13,456 nt of DNA from GCA-2733415 sp964608925 (GTDB taxonomy: Bacteria > Bacteroidota > Bacteroidia > Flavobacteriales > Flavobacteriaceae). Of the stretch, positions 5,673 through 12,781 are shown piece by piece (the stretch's first letter is position 1; every line of letters begins with the position of its first letter). The translations under genes and the position numbers were made by a program. The notes beneath the pieces are model-generated. The model was not told the DNA's origin and did no database searches. It saw only the letters and a list, made by a program, of their open reading frames with translations. The stretch covers positions 1 to 13,456 of the forward strand of contig CAZSQD010000039.1 in assembly GCA_964608925.1 (NCBI GenBank), in the 5' to 3' direction.

Positions 5673-7232
5673 ATGTCCACAATATCAAGCACTGAATTAG
5701 CTGAAAGAAAAGTAGGTAAAGACCTCTATAGTTACCAAAAAGGAGCCATTAACAAAATATTTAAATGTTTTGAAATTGCTCGTGAGGACTATCATTTACT
5801 ATATCAACTACCAACAGGTGGTGGTAAAACGGTAATTTTTTCGGAAATAGTAAGGCAATATTTAAAGCACCATAAAAAAAAGGTGTTAGTTATGACGCAT
5901 CGTATTGAGTTGTGTAAGCAAACATCTGGTATGCTTACTGAATTTGGAGTGTATAATAAGGTAATTGATAGTAAAGCAAATTTAGAGGATCAGAAAGATT
6001 ACGATTGTTTTGTAGCAATGGTAGAAACTTTAAATAATCGTTTACAAGATGGTAAATTAGATATTTCGGATATTGGTTTGGTTATTATTGATGAAGCACA
6101 TTATAATTCGTTTACAAAATTATTCAAATTTTTTGAAAAATCATTTATATTAGGAGTAACGGCAACACCATTAAGTTCCAACGTAAAATTACCAATGAAT
6201 GACAATTATGATGAGTTAATTGTTGGAGAAACGATAGAATCTTTAATTTTAAATGAATTTTTAGCACGTGCAGAAACCTTTAGTTATAATGTAGGGTTAA
6301 CTTCTTTAGTAGTAGGAGCAAATGGTGATTATACCGTAAAATCATCGGAAGATTTATATACCAATCAAGACATGTTGAGTAAACTTATTTACTCTTATGA
6401 AACACACTCAAAAAATAAGAAAACTTTAATTTTTAATAACGGTATATCTACATCATTACATGTATATGACACCTTTAAAGCAGCGGGTTATGCTGTTGCA
6501 CATTTAGATAATACCAATAGTAAAAAGGAACGTGCAGCCATATTAAAATGGTTTAAGGAAACGCCAAATGCAATACTATCATCCGTAAGTATTTTAACTA
6601 CTGGTTTTGATGAGCCAACGGTTGATACTATTATATTAAACAGAGCTACAAAATCATTAACCTTATACTATCAAATGATAGGTAGAGGATCACGTATATT
6701 GAAAAATAAAGATCGTTTTGCAATTATTGATTTAGGAAATAATTTACACCGTTTTGGACCGTGGGGTGCCGATTTAGATTGGCAGAAAATATTTAAATCA
6801 CCAAGTTATTATTTAGATAATATTTTGAGTGATGAAGAGCTGGAAGGTAATTTTAAATATGAAATGCCTGAAGAAATGCGTTCGGAGTTTTCAAAATCTA
6901 CAGATGTATATTTTGATGTTAAAAAAACATATATAGAGTCATTAGAAAATGGCGAATCTTCAAAAGTAGTATTAGAACGTTCTATTGAGCAACACGCTAA
7001 AATATGTATAGAAAACAGTGAAGATGTTTATGATGCATTAGGCTTATCGAAAATGTTAGGAGAAGATATTGATTATCGTATTGCGCGTTATACCAAGTGT
7101 ATAAGTAAAAGTACTTATAATTTTGTGAGTTGGTTAAAAGATGATTATCGTAAAAAGTTACGTGCGTATTTACGTGATAATTTTGATAGAGATTTTGAAA
7201 TAATTCACGGACACCCTCCAATAGAAGAATAA
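5673..7232 (+). CDS. SF2 DEAH helicase, RadD/Irc3-like
   Basis: A 519-residue protein with a complete SF2 core. An LYSYQKGAI segment (18-26) acts as the Q-like motif. Walker A is LPTGGGKT (46-53), motif Ia VLVMTHRIEL, motif II DEAH (140-143) and motif III VTATP (162-166). In the second domain come motif IV TLIFNNG, motif V LTTGFDEPTVDTIIL and motif VI QMIGRGSR (334-341). The GRGSR form and the short spacing resemble bacterial RadD and yeast Irc3 rather than DEAD-box RNA helicases or UvrB. About 150 C-terminal residues after the core match nothing I recognise, and no zinc-finger cysteines like those of RadD are seen. The substrate, DNA or RNA, is undetermined. The ATG at 5673 is chosen; another ATG at 5668 is out of frame and reads only 10 codons. 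The stop overlaps the next start (TAATG), implying translational coupling to the pseudouridine synthase-like gene. Confidence 0.85.
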   Translation: MSTISSTELAERKVGKDLYSYQKGAINKIFKCFEIAREDYHLLYQLPTGGGKTVIFSEIVRQYLKHHKKKVLVMTHRIELCKQTSGMLTEFGVYNKVIDSKANLEDQKDYDCFVAMVETLNNRLQDGKLDISDIGLVIIDEAHYNSFTKLFKFFEKSFILGVTATPLSSNVKLPMNDNYDELIVGETIESLILNEFLARAETFSYNVGLTSLVVGANGDYTVKSSEDLYTNQDMLSKLIYSYETHSKNKKTLIFNNGISTSLHVYDTFKAAGYAVAHLDNTNSKKERAAILKWFKETPNAILSSVSILTTGFDEPTVDTIILNRATKSLTLYYQMIGRGSRILKNKDRFAIIDLGNNLHRFGPWGADLDWQKIFKSPSYYLDNILSDEELEGNFKYEMPEEMRSEFSKSTDVYFDVKKTYIESLENGESSKVVLERSIEQHAKICIENSEDVYDALGLSKMLGEDIDYRIARYTKCISKSTYNFVSWLKDDYRKKLRAYLRDNFDRDFEIIHGHPPIEE

Positions 7233-8017
7233 TGCAACGTCAGTTTTACATTGTTGAGGTACAATATTTAGGGTTTCGGTTTCATGGTTGGCAAAAACAA
7301 CCCAATGTAAAAACGGTACAACTCATGATTGAGCGTACGTTAGCGTATGTATTGCAACATAAAAAATTTAAAATTTTAGCAGCAGGACGTACGGATGCAA
7401 AAGTATCTGTAAATCAATCGTATTTTGAATTATTTTTTGATGAAGGCACTTTGGATATTCCTGAGTTTTTGCCATTATTTAATTTAAATTTACCGCAAGA
7501 TATTAAAGTGCTTTCAATCGTTAAAACCGATGCAAAGTTTAATATTATCCAACACCCAAAAGTAAAGGAATACTTGTATTTATTTACCTTTGGAGAGAAA
7601 ATTCATCCTTTTGCAGCACCATTTATGGTGAGTTTTTTTGAAAATTTAGATATTGTATTAATGCAGGAAGCTGCAACACTATTTGAAGGAATACATAACT
7701 TTAGAAACTATATTTATAAACCTACCGAAACCACACAAACAGTAGGAGAAATTACCACTTGTGAAATTGTAGAAAACACCATTTATACGGCTAACTTTTT
7801 CCCTAAAAAAAGTTATGTTTTGCGTGTAAACGGTGCAGGATTTAAACGCAACCAAATTCGTTTAATTATGGCAAAATTGGTGCAATTAGGAAAAGGAGAG
7901 TGTACTATTGAAAATATTAAAACCTCACTGAACCATCCTGAAATAATAATTCCTATTACCTATATTGCTCCCGCATCTGGGTTGATACTGCATAAAGTGA
8001 AGTTGTTGGAAGGATAG
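7232..8017 (+). CDS. Divergent TruA-family tRNA pseudouridine synthase paralogue
   Basis: A 261-residue TruA-fold protein. The N-terminus VEVQYLGFRFHGWQKQPN (about 9-25) is typical of TruA. The catalytic loop reads AGRTDAKVSVNQ, so the catalytic Asp55 and Arg53 are kept, but the invariant G-V-H of GRTDAGVHA is replaced by K-V-S. Tyr114 or Tyr116 in KEYLYLF takes the place of the active-site tyrosine. GAGFKRNQIRLIMAKLVQLGKGE (about 210-232) corresponds to the RNA-contacting gFLxxMVRxxxGxLxxVGxG segment. TruA converts uridines 38-40 of the tRNA anticodon arm to pseudouridine. This one is probably a second paralogue with another RNA target, because flavobacteria normally also carry a canonical TruA (recollection). 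Its start overlaps the helicase stop by one base (TAATG). Confidence 0.8.
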   Translation: MQRQFYIVEVQYLGFRFHGWQKQPNVKTVQLMIERTLAYVLQHKKFKILAAGRTDAKVSVNQSYFELFFDEGTLDIPEFLPLFNLNLPQDIKVLSIVKTDAKFNIIQHPKVKEYLYLFTFGEKIHPFAAPFMVSFFENLDIVLMQEAATLFEGIHNFRNYIYKPTETTQTVGEITTCEIVENTIYTANFFPKKSYVLRVNGAGFKRNQIRLIMAKLVQLGKGECTIENIKTSLNHPEIIIPITYIAPASGLILHKVKLLEG

Positions 8018-8055
8018 TTTTATTTACTAGTTGGTGTACCTTTAAAAATAAGACT
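8016..8055. terminator. Possible hairpin between convergent genes
   Basis: AGTTTTATTT (8016-8025) can pair with AAATAAGACT (8046-8055) over 10 bases with one G-U wobble. The 20-base loop holds a small GGT/ACC pairing. It fills exactly the 37-base gap between the two convergent stop codons and could slow polymerase from both sides, but it is AT-rich and the U-tract is poor. Confidence 0.25.
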
Positions 8056-9278
8056 TACATATCAATTAAATGCGCCATTGATTTAATTACTCTATTGTGT
8101 TTTTTTACAAATGGGTTGGTTTTATCCCAAACGTAACCTGCTAATACGGCACATATTTTTTCTTTTACATCAGGGTTTTCTGGTTGGTGAAAAAATAATT
8201 TTTGTAAATTACCAGTATACCACTCGTTTACGTAAGTTTTAAAAACAGAAACCCCTTGTGCAATGTAGTCTACATATTCAGCTTCCCAATTTACAATTTC
8301 ACCATTAATTTCTTTTAGTGCTAATTTAGCAACTAATAAACCTGATTCTGTGGCAAAAGTAACACCAGATGAAAATACAGGATCTAAAAACTCTGCACTA
8401 TTACCAGTCAATGCATACCCTTTACCATATAATTGTTTTACAGCTTTAGAGAAATTTTGAATTATTTTAGGCTCAAAAATAAAAGGTACATCTTTAAATC
8501 TTTCAGAATAATAATCAGAAAGATTGATCATTTCAGTTAATCGTTCTGTAGGAGTACCTGTAAAAGAATTAATAAAATCAGTAGGTCCAACGAAGCCAAT
8601 ACTGGTATTTCCGTTAGAAAACGGAATCATCCAAAACCAAACTTCAATGTTGATAATATCAAATGAAATAAGAGTACCTTCAATCCCCTCAGGTTTTTTT
8701 ATATCTTTTACTTGAGCAAAAATAGAGGAATGTTTTGGTAATTCAGAAGGTTTGTCAAGGTTTAAAATACGAGGTAAAACTCTACCATACCCACTAGAAT
8801 CAATAACAAATTTGGCTTCAACTTTTGTGGTTTCACCTTTTTTATTTCTGATTGTGGTTGTTGAAATATTTTCATTAAATTCAACATTTATTACTTCTGT
8901 TTCAAATTGTAAGTCAACTCCTTTTTTTATTATTTCTTGAGCCAATGTATTATCAAACTCATCTCTTGGTACTTGCCAAGTCCAATCCCACCCTTCAGAG
9001 AATTTTTTACTAAAATCAAAATTGCAAATTTCTTTTCCTCTAATAAAACGTGCACCACTTTTTACTTCAAAATTCATATTTTTCAAACAGTCAAGTAACC
9101 CAACTTCTTCAAAATGCTCCATACATTTTGGTAATAAACTTTCACCAATAACATACCTGGGAAACTTTGTTTTTTCAATAACTTTAACTTTTAAACCATT
9201 GTTTTTTAAGTGAGCAGCAGAAACACATCCAGATGGTCCAGCACCAATAATTAATACATCTACAAGTTCTTTATTCAT
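8055..9278 (-). CDS. FAD-dependent halogenase-like monooxygenase/oxidoreductase
   Basis: A 407-residue flavoprotein of the flavin-dependent halogenase/geranylgeranyl-reductase superfamily. Residues 8-17 hold the dinucleotide-binding GxGxxG (VLIIGAGPSG). FPRYVIGESLLP (39-50) is the standard second motif. Two halogenase hallmarks are visible: Lys73 in NFEVKSGARF, aligned with the lysine that carries the chloramine or binds HOCl, and WFWMIP (214-219), an exact WxWxIP motif that blocks the monooxygenase reaction. A GNSAEFLDPVFSSGV segment is the C-terminal FAD site. The protein is therefore a candidate phenolic or aryl halogenase, although non-halogenating relatives can keep the WxWxIP. It is divergent from the ammonia-lyase operon with 112 bases between starts. 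This placement suggests tailoring of the aryl head group of the pigment; some flexirubins are chlorinated. A separate flavin reductase would be needed and is not in the window. Confidence 0.8.
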   Translation of the reverse strand: MNKELVDVLIIGAGPSGCVSAAHLKNNGLKVKVIEKTKFPRYVIGESLLPKCMEHFEEVGLLDCLKNMNFEVKSGARFIRGKEICNFDFSKKFSEGWDWTWQVPRDEFDNTLAQEIIKKGVDLQFETEVINVEFNENISTTTIRNKKGETTKVEAKFVIDSSGYGRVLPRILNLDKPSELPKHSSIFAQVKDIKKPEGIEGTLISFDIINIEVWFWMIPFSNGNTSIGFVGPTDFINSFTGTPTERLTEMINLSDYYSERFKDVPFIFEPKIIQNFSKAVKQLYGKGYALTGNSAEFLDPVFSSGVTFATESGLLVAKLALKEINGEIVNWEAEYVDYIAQGVSVFKTYVNEWYTGNLQKLFFHQPENPDVKEKICAVLAGYVWDKTNPFVKKHNRVIKSMAHLIDM

Positions 9279-9328
9279 TTCTATGGAATATAATTGAATT
9301 AATATGGTGTAAAATTAGGTAAAATTTT

Positions 9329-9336
9329 TAAATTTG
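9329..9336 (+). promoter_or_regulatory. Candidate -7 box of the pigment operon
   Basis: TAAATTTG matches TAnnTTTG, 54 bases before the ammonia-lyase ATG. No TTG at the usual -33 distance was found, so it may need an activator. Transcription would start near 9342, placing the palindrome at 9354-9377 in the early transcribed region. Confidence 0.4.
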
Positions 9337-9353
9337 CAGTTAAAAAAATAATC

Positions 9354-9377
9354 ACATTATATATTATTATATAATGT
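9354..9377. promoter_or_regulatory. Perfect 24-base palindrome (operator candidate)
   Basis: ACATTATATA (9354-9363) and its exact reverse complement TATATAATGT (9368-9377) surround TTAT. The site lies 13 bases before the ATG of the ammonia-lyase and just downstream of the candidate -7 box, a position suited to repression by a dimeric regulator. No regulator gene is seen in the window. The arms are mostly A/T, with one G-C pair each. Confidence 0.5.
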
Positions 9378-9390
9378 TTATATAGTATAG

Positions 9391-10920
9391 ATGAAGGTAG
9401 TAATTAATCAAAATTTAAGTTTTGAAGATTTTTATAATGTAATCATTAAAAAAAATCAAATAGTGTTGACAAATAATTTTGTAGAAAGAGTAGAGCGAAG
9501 TTTTGATTTTTTAAAGAAATTTTCAGCAAATAAAGTTATTTATGGCGTTAATACTGGTTTTGGTCCGATGGCTCAATATAAAATTGATGAAAAAGATACC
9601 ATTCAGTTACAATATAACTTAATTAGAAGTCACTCATCAGGAACCGCAAATCCATTGGAGGAAAAATATGTAAAAGCAGCAATGTTAGCAAGACTAAATA
9701 CTATAGGTTTAGGATGTTCTGGCTTAGATGTATCTGTAGTTAAATTAATGGAAGCATTAATTAATAAAAATGTAACGCCTTTAATATTTGAACATGGTGG
9801 TGTAGGTGCAAGTGGTGATTTAGTTCAGTTAGCACATTTGGCATTAGTTTTAATTGGAGAAGGAGAAGTTTTTTATAAAGGAGTACGTAGAGAAACAATG
9901 TCTGTTTTTAAAGAATTAGGACTACAGCCTATAGAAGTAAAACTTCGTGAAGGTTTAGGTTTAATGAATGGAACTTCAGTAATGACAGGTATTGGTATTG
10001 TAAATACTATTTATGCTAAAAAATTATTAAAATGGTCCGTAAAGTGTTCATCAGCAATTAATGAAATTGTAGAAGCTTATGATGATCATTTGTCTGTAGA
10101 GTTAAATACATCTAAACGCCATAAGGGGCAAATAGAAATTGCTCGTTTAATGCGAGAACACTTAGCAGATAGTACTTTAACAAGAAGCAGAGACGAACAT
10201 TTGTATTCTGGTAAAAATGAAGAAAAAGTTTTCAAGGAAAAAGTACAGGAGTATTATTCCTTACGTTGTGTGCCTCAAATTTTAGGACCTGTTTTTGATA
10301 CGGTTGAAAATGTTGAAAAAATATTGATTGAAGAAGTAAATTCAGCAAATGATAATCCAATTATTAATGTAGAGAAAGAGCACGTTTATCATGGAGGTAA
10401 TTTTCATGGAGATTATATTTCTTTAGAAATGGATAAATTGAAAATTGTAGTAACCAAGTTAACCATGTTAGCAGAACGTCAATTAAATTATTTACTAAAT
10501 CATAAATTAAATGATAAGTTAACGCCATTTGTAAATCTAGGTACTTTGGGGCTAAATTTTGGAATGCAGGGGTCACAGTTTACAGCAACCTCTACAACAG
10601 CAGAAAGCCAAATGCTTTCAAACCCTATGTATGTGCATAGTATACCTAATAATAATGACAATCAAGATATTGTTAGTATGGGGACAAATTCAGCTTTAAT
10701 TGCTAAAAAAGTAATAGAAAACAGCTTTGAAGTAATAGCTATTGAGTTGATAACCATTGTGCAGGCAATTGATTTGTTAGGTTTTTCAGGTAAGGTTTCT
10801 TCTGAAACTAAAAAAATGTATGATGATATTAGAAAAATAATTCCAGTATTTAAGGAAGATTTAATAATGTATCCATATATTAATAGCGTGAAAGATTTTT
10901 TAATTAACACAGAAAATTAA
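9391..10920 (+). CDS. Tyrosine ammonia-lyase (MIO family) of aryl polyene/flexirubin pathway
   Basis: A 509-residue aromatic amino acid ammonia-lyase. The MIO cofactor triad Ala140-Ser141-Gly142 lies in GGVGASGDLVQLAHLAL. The catalytic tyrosine loop is VIYGVNTGFGP (Tyr51). The substrate-selectivity stretch is IRSHSSGTA with His81, the histidine typical of tyrosine-specific enzymes and of histidine ammonia-lyases. Later blocks such as SLRCVPQILGPV, NSANDNPI and TSTTAESQ are family-typical. From memory the sequence follows F. johnsoniae tyrosine ammonia-lyase closely through these blocks, so L-tyrosine to 4-coumarate plus ammonia is favoured over histidine to urocanate. 4-Coumarate is the starter of flexirubin-type and aryl polyene pigments. 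The neighbours agree: a ketoreductase and a ketosynthase follow in the operon, and no hut genes are present. It is the first gene of the operon; the next start is only 5 bases after its stop. Confidence 0.88.
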   Translation: MKVVINQNLSFEDFYNVIIKKNQIVLTNNFVERVERSFDFLKKFSANKVIYGVNTGFGPMAQYKIDEKDTIQLQYNLIRSHSSGTANPLEEKYVKAAMLARLNTIGLGCSGLDVSVVKLMEALINKNVTPLIFEHGGVGASGDLVQLAHLALVLIGEGEVFYKGVRRETMSVFKELGLQPIEVKLREGLGLMNGTSVMTGIGIVNTIYAKKLLKWSVKCSSAINEIVEAYDDHLSVELNTSKRHKGQIEIARLMREHLADSTLTRSRDEHLYSGKNEEKVFKEKVQEYYSLRCVPQILGPVFDTVENVEKILIEEVNSANDNPIINVEKEHVYHGGNFHGDYISLEMDKLKIVVTKLTMLAERQLNYLLNHKLNDKLTPFVNLGTLGLNFGMQGSQFTATSTTAESQMLSNPMYVHSIPNNNDNQDIVSMGTNSALIAKKVIENSFEVIAIELITIVQAIDLLGFSGKVSSETKKMYDDIRKIIPVFKEDLIMYPYINSVKDFLINTEN

Positions 10921-10925
10921 TAATT

Positions 10926-12050
10926 ATGAAAAAAATGGTATTAATGGTGCTATTGTTGAATTTTATTTTTTCAGCAAATGCACAAGAATTAGCTTTAGCT
11001 AATATAGATGGAAAGTTTGGTTATATAAATAAAAAGGGAGAATGGGTAATTCAACCCAAATTTAAAGTAGCTAAAAGTTTTTCAGGAGATTTAGCAATTG
11101 CTGTTGAAGGTAAAAAATGGGGTTTTATTGATCGGAAAGGAAATTGGGTTATTGAGCCGCAATTTGATAAGGCGAAAAATTTTAGTTCAGGTATTGCAGT
11201 TGTGTTAAAAAATAAACGTTGGTATTATATTAATAATACAGGTCAAGAAGTTTTACAAAATGTAACTACAGATAAAATTTATGATTTCAAAAATGGTGTA
11301 GCATTTATTAAACAGGATGACAAGGTTGGTTTTATTGATGTAAATGGCAAAACAATTGTTACGCCTAAATTTACTAAAATTAAAAAATTTAGAAATGGCT
11401 ATGCAAAAGTTCTTGAAAATGATAAATGGGGACTTGTTGATGCAAAAGGAAATTATTTTGTAAAACCAGTTTATACAGCATTAGGAAATGTTTATAAAGG
11501 TATAGTAGTGGCTAGAAAAGGAGAGGTTAATGGAATTATTGTAAACGGTGTTTTTAAAGCGATTACTGGCGCTCAAAAAATATGGGATTTTTCTAAAGAA
11601 GGGAAAATAACATATGCTAAAAAAGATGATAAAATTGGCTTTATTAATGCACAAGGTAAATGGGTAATTGCTCCAAAGTATGATAAGGTAAGAGCCTTTT
11701 CTGATGGATTAGCACCTGTTTGTGTAGCTAAAAAATGGGGTTATATAAATGAAATAGGAGAAGAGGTAATAACATTACAGTATAGAGATGCAGAGGTGTT
11801 TAGTAAAGATGGTTTAGCGCCAGTAAAATCAGCAAAACTATGGGGTTTTATTAATAGAAAAGGAGAGGACGTAATTGCTCAGAAATATGTAATTACTACT
11901 GGAGGGTTAAGCTTGTTTAAAAAAAACGTTGAAAAAGGTTTTATTAACGGTTTGGCTCGAGTAAAATATAAAAAAACTTGGGGATTTATAAATACAAAAG
12001 GCGAAGTGTTAAATAATACTTGGTTTATTAGGTTAGAAGATTTTAAATAA
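10926..12050 (+). CDS. Exported WG-repeat protein
   Basis: A 374-residue protein. Residues 1-20 are a signal peptide (KK, then a hydrophobic stretch ending SANAQ), so it is exported to the periplasm or the outer surface. No lipobox cysteine and no T9SS sorting tail are seen. The rest is about ten WG repeats with the pattern (W)GFINxKGxWVIxPKF followed by a turn rich in Phe, Gly, Ala and Val; one unit near residues 200-215 is degenerate. WG (KWG) repeats form beta-rich, probably propeller-like scaffolds of unknown function. The gene is packed between the ammonia-lyase and fabG-type genes: it starts 5 bases after the former and overlaps the latter by one base (TAATG), so it is surely cotranscribed. 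A role in placing the pigment in the envelope is only a guess. Confidence 0.85.
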   Translation: MKKMVLMVLLLNFIFSANAQELALANIDGKFGYINKKGEWVIQPKFKVAKSFSGDLAIAVEGKKWGFIDRKGNWVIEPQFDKAKNFSSGIAVVLKNKRWYYINNTGQEVLQNVTTDKIYDFKNGVAFIKQDDKVGFIDVNGKTIVTPKFTKIKKFRNGYAKVLENDKWGLVDAKGNYFVKPVYTALGNVYKGIVVARKGEVNGIIVNGVFKAITGAQKIWDFSKEGKITYAKKDDKIGFINAQGKWVIAPKYDKVRAFSDGLAPVCVAKKWGYINEIGEEVITLQYRDAEVFSKDGLAPVKSAKLWGFINRKGEDVIAQKYVITTGGLSLFKKNVEKGFINGLARVKYKKTWGFINTKGEVLNNTWFIRLEDFK

Positions 12051-12781
12051 TGAAGTGTGCATTAGTAACAGGAGGGTCAAGAGGTATAGGTAGAGCAATA
12101 TGTGATAAATTATCACAAGATTCGGATTACCATATTTTAATAAATTACCAATCAAATCAAGCAGCAGCAAAAGAAACATTAGCTATTGTTGAGGCAAACG
12201 GTAATACCGCAGAAATTTTACAATTTAACGTAGCAGATGCTGATAGTGTTAAAAAAACATTAAGTGCTTGGGAAGAAAAAAATCCAGAAGCAATTGTTGA
12301 AGTTATTGTTAATAATGCGGGTATTACACGTGACGGATTATTTATGTGGATGCCTTCAAAAGATTGGCATGACGTAATAAATACCTCATTAAATGGGTTC
12401 TTTAATGTAACCAATTATTTTATTCAAAAGTTATTGCGTAATAAATATGGTAGAGTTGTAAATATGGTTTCAGTGTCAGGAGTAAAAGGGACTGCGGGTC
12501 AAACTAATTATTCGGCAGCAAAAGGAGCTGTTGTGGCAGTAACTAAAGCATTGGCACAAGAAGTAGCAAAACGTAAAATCACAGTTAATGCAGTAGCTCC
12601 AGGGTTTATAAAATCAGATATGACAGCAGATTTAGATGAAAAAGAGTTAAAACGTATGATTCCTGCTAATCGTTTTGGAGAAGCTGATGAAGTGGCAGAT
12701 TTAGTATCTTTTTTAGTGTCAAAAAAAGCTTCATATATTACAGGAGAAATTATAAATATTAACGGAGGAATTTATTCATAA
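12050..12781 (+). CDS. 3-oxoacyl-ACP reductase, FabG-like short-chain dehydrogenase
   Basis: A 243-residue classical short-chain dehydrogenase, typical FabG length. It has the nucleotide-binding TGGSRGIG (7-14), NNAG, and the catalytic set Ser141, Tyr154, Lys158 (YSAAK), spaced as in E. coli FabG. PGFIKSDMT and the C-terminal YITGEIININGG also match FabG. It would reduce beta-ketoacyl thioesters on acyl carrier protein with NADPH. In this operon it is expected to serve polyene chain extension rather than general fatty acid synthesis. Its ATG overlaps the stop of the WG-repeat gene, and its stop is directly followed by the GTG of the ketosynthase gene. Confidence 0.9.
   Translation: MKCALVTGGSRGIGRAICDKLSQDSDYHILINYQSNQAAAKETLAIVEANGNTAEILQFNVADADSVKKTLSAWEEKNPEAIVEVIVNNAGITRDGLFMWMPSKDWHDVINTSLNGFFNVTNYFIQKLLRNKYGRVVNMVSVSGVKGTAGQTNYSAAKGAVVAVTKALAQEVAKRKITVNAVAPGFIKSDMTADLDEKELKRMIPANRFGEADEVADLVSFLVSKKASYITGEIININGGIYS

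Noticed and set aside
6997..7221. Minus-strand 74-codon frame in the helicase 3' end
   Set aside because: Aromatic-rich low-complexity translation that arises from AT-rich coding sequence on the opposite strand.
5673..8017. Phage-defence island built on the helicase
   Set aside because: No toxin, nuclease or membrane effector adjoins; the partner is a pseudouridine synthase-like protein and the surroundings are housekeeping genes.
9391..10920. Histidine utilisation (hutH)
   Set aside because: No other hut gene is near, the neighbours are polyketide/fatty-acid type enzymes, and the sequence resembles flavobacterial tyrosine ammonia-lyase.
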